Shown one piece after another: positions 6,173-6,308 of a DNA stretch of 6,308 nucleotides; position 1 is the first letter of the stretch; each line of letters opens with the position of its first letter. The DNA comes from DASPXY01 sp038227745 (lineage in GTDB: Bacteria > Planctomycetota > Planctomycetia > Gemmatales > Gemmataceae). The DNA lies in the NCBI GenBank assembly GCA_038227745.1, contig JBBRPS010000630.1, positions 1 through 6,308 of the forward strand, written 5' to 3'. The notes beneath the pieces were generated by a model. The model had not been told where the DNA came from, did not search any database, and saw only the letters and a list, made by a program, of their open reading frames with translations. Position numbers and translations under genes: made by a program.

Positions 6173-6184
6173 CTACTGTGTCCG

Positions 6185-6308
6185 TCATTCCCGTTGGTTA
6201 ATCCGTTGGGGCGCCAGGAGTTCGTGCGACTTGTAGTGGTAGAAGCGGGCCTCCTCGTTGCGTTGGAGTCGTCGCGTCATGTTCCGACAAATACGCTCCT
6301 GATTGTCG
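6185..6308 (-). CDS. C-terminal 40 residues of an unrecognised protein (partial)
   Basis: A leftward frame enters from the right edge and ends at TGA (6185-6187). The 40 residues are basic and charged, starting DNQERICRNMTRRLQRN and ending LLAPQRINQRE. An ATG at 6278-6280 is probably internal because no ribosome binding site lies at proper distance. G+C is about 57% by hand count (69/120 at 6181-6300), far below the SUMF1 remnant next to it. The frame ends 12 nt before the point where SUMF1 homology begins. This would fit the end of an inserted mobile element's gene, but I cannot assign a transposase family and see no terminal repeat, so function is unassigned. Confidence 0.5.
   Translation of the reverse strand, partial: DNQERICRNMTRRLQRNEEARFYHYKSHELLAPQRINQRE

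Overview
The window looks like chromosomal DNA of a high-GC bacterium, most likely a planctomycete of the Gemmata type. This is an inference from gene content and style: a secreted sialate O-acetylesterase-type hydrolase, a signal-anchored DUF4139 protein of the form common in that group, a SUMF1 (formylglycine-generating-enzyme-like) domain gene, and many intergenic palindromes, one carrying the CCGCCTTCAGGCGG core. Hand counts give about 73% G+C in the DUF4139 gene (87/120 bases at 4201-4320), about 61% in the toxin-like gene (147/240 at 1801-2040) and about 57% at the right edge (69/120 at 6181-6300).

Layout. Bases 1-168 hold a possible tail of an upstream gene and a weak promoter candidate. 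A secreted esterase gene runs rightward (169-1695). A short convergent gap with a hairpin separates it from a leftward two-gene cassette: a 165-residue antitoxin-like protein (2527 to 2030) followed by a 101-residue RelE/ParE-like toxin (2064 to 1759), overlapping by 35 nt. A 257-bp gap with a perfect 12-bp hairpin separates the cassette from the leftward DUF4139 gene (5163 to 2785). The next gap (5164-5503) contains a perfect 28-bp inverted repeat and a doubtful ORF. Then comes a leftward SUMF1-domain gene that lacks its 5' part: its homology stops at an in-frame TAG at 6173-6175. Beyond that, the last 120 bases are lower in GC and encode the C-terminal 40 residues of an unrecognised protein running off the window.

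How the genes fit together. Only the antitoxin/toxin pair is a clear operon. The esterase (exported carbohydrate deacetylation) and the DUF4139 protein (exported or membrane-anchored, function unknown) look like independent single-gene units. All four intact genes have GGAGG exactly 8 nt before the start codon, three of the four starts being GTG. This pattern fixed the starts used here, and its absence from the SUMF1 remnant and the small ORF argues against those being ordinary intact genes.

Most noteworthy items: the cassette whose antitoxin-like protein carries a roughly 120-residue extra N-terminal region; the rearrangement junction at the truncated SUMF1 gene, which coincides with a GC shift and with a 10-nt sequence shared with the large inverted repeat; and that inverted repeat itself. 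I see no CRISPR array, rRNA, tRNA or complete insertion sequence.
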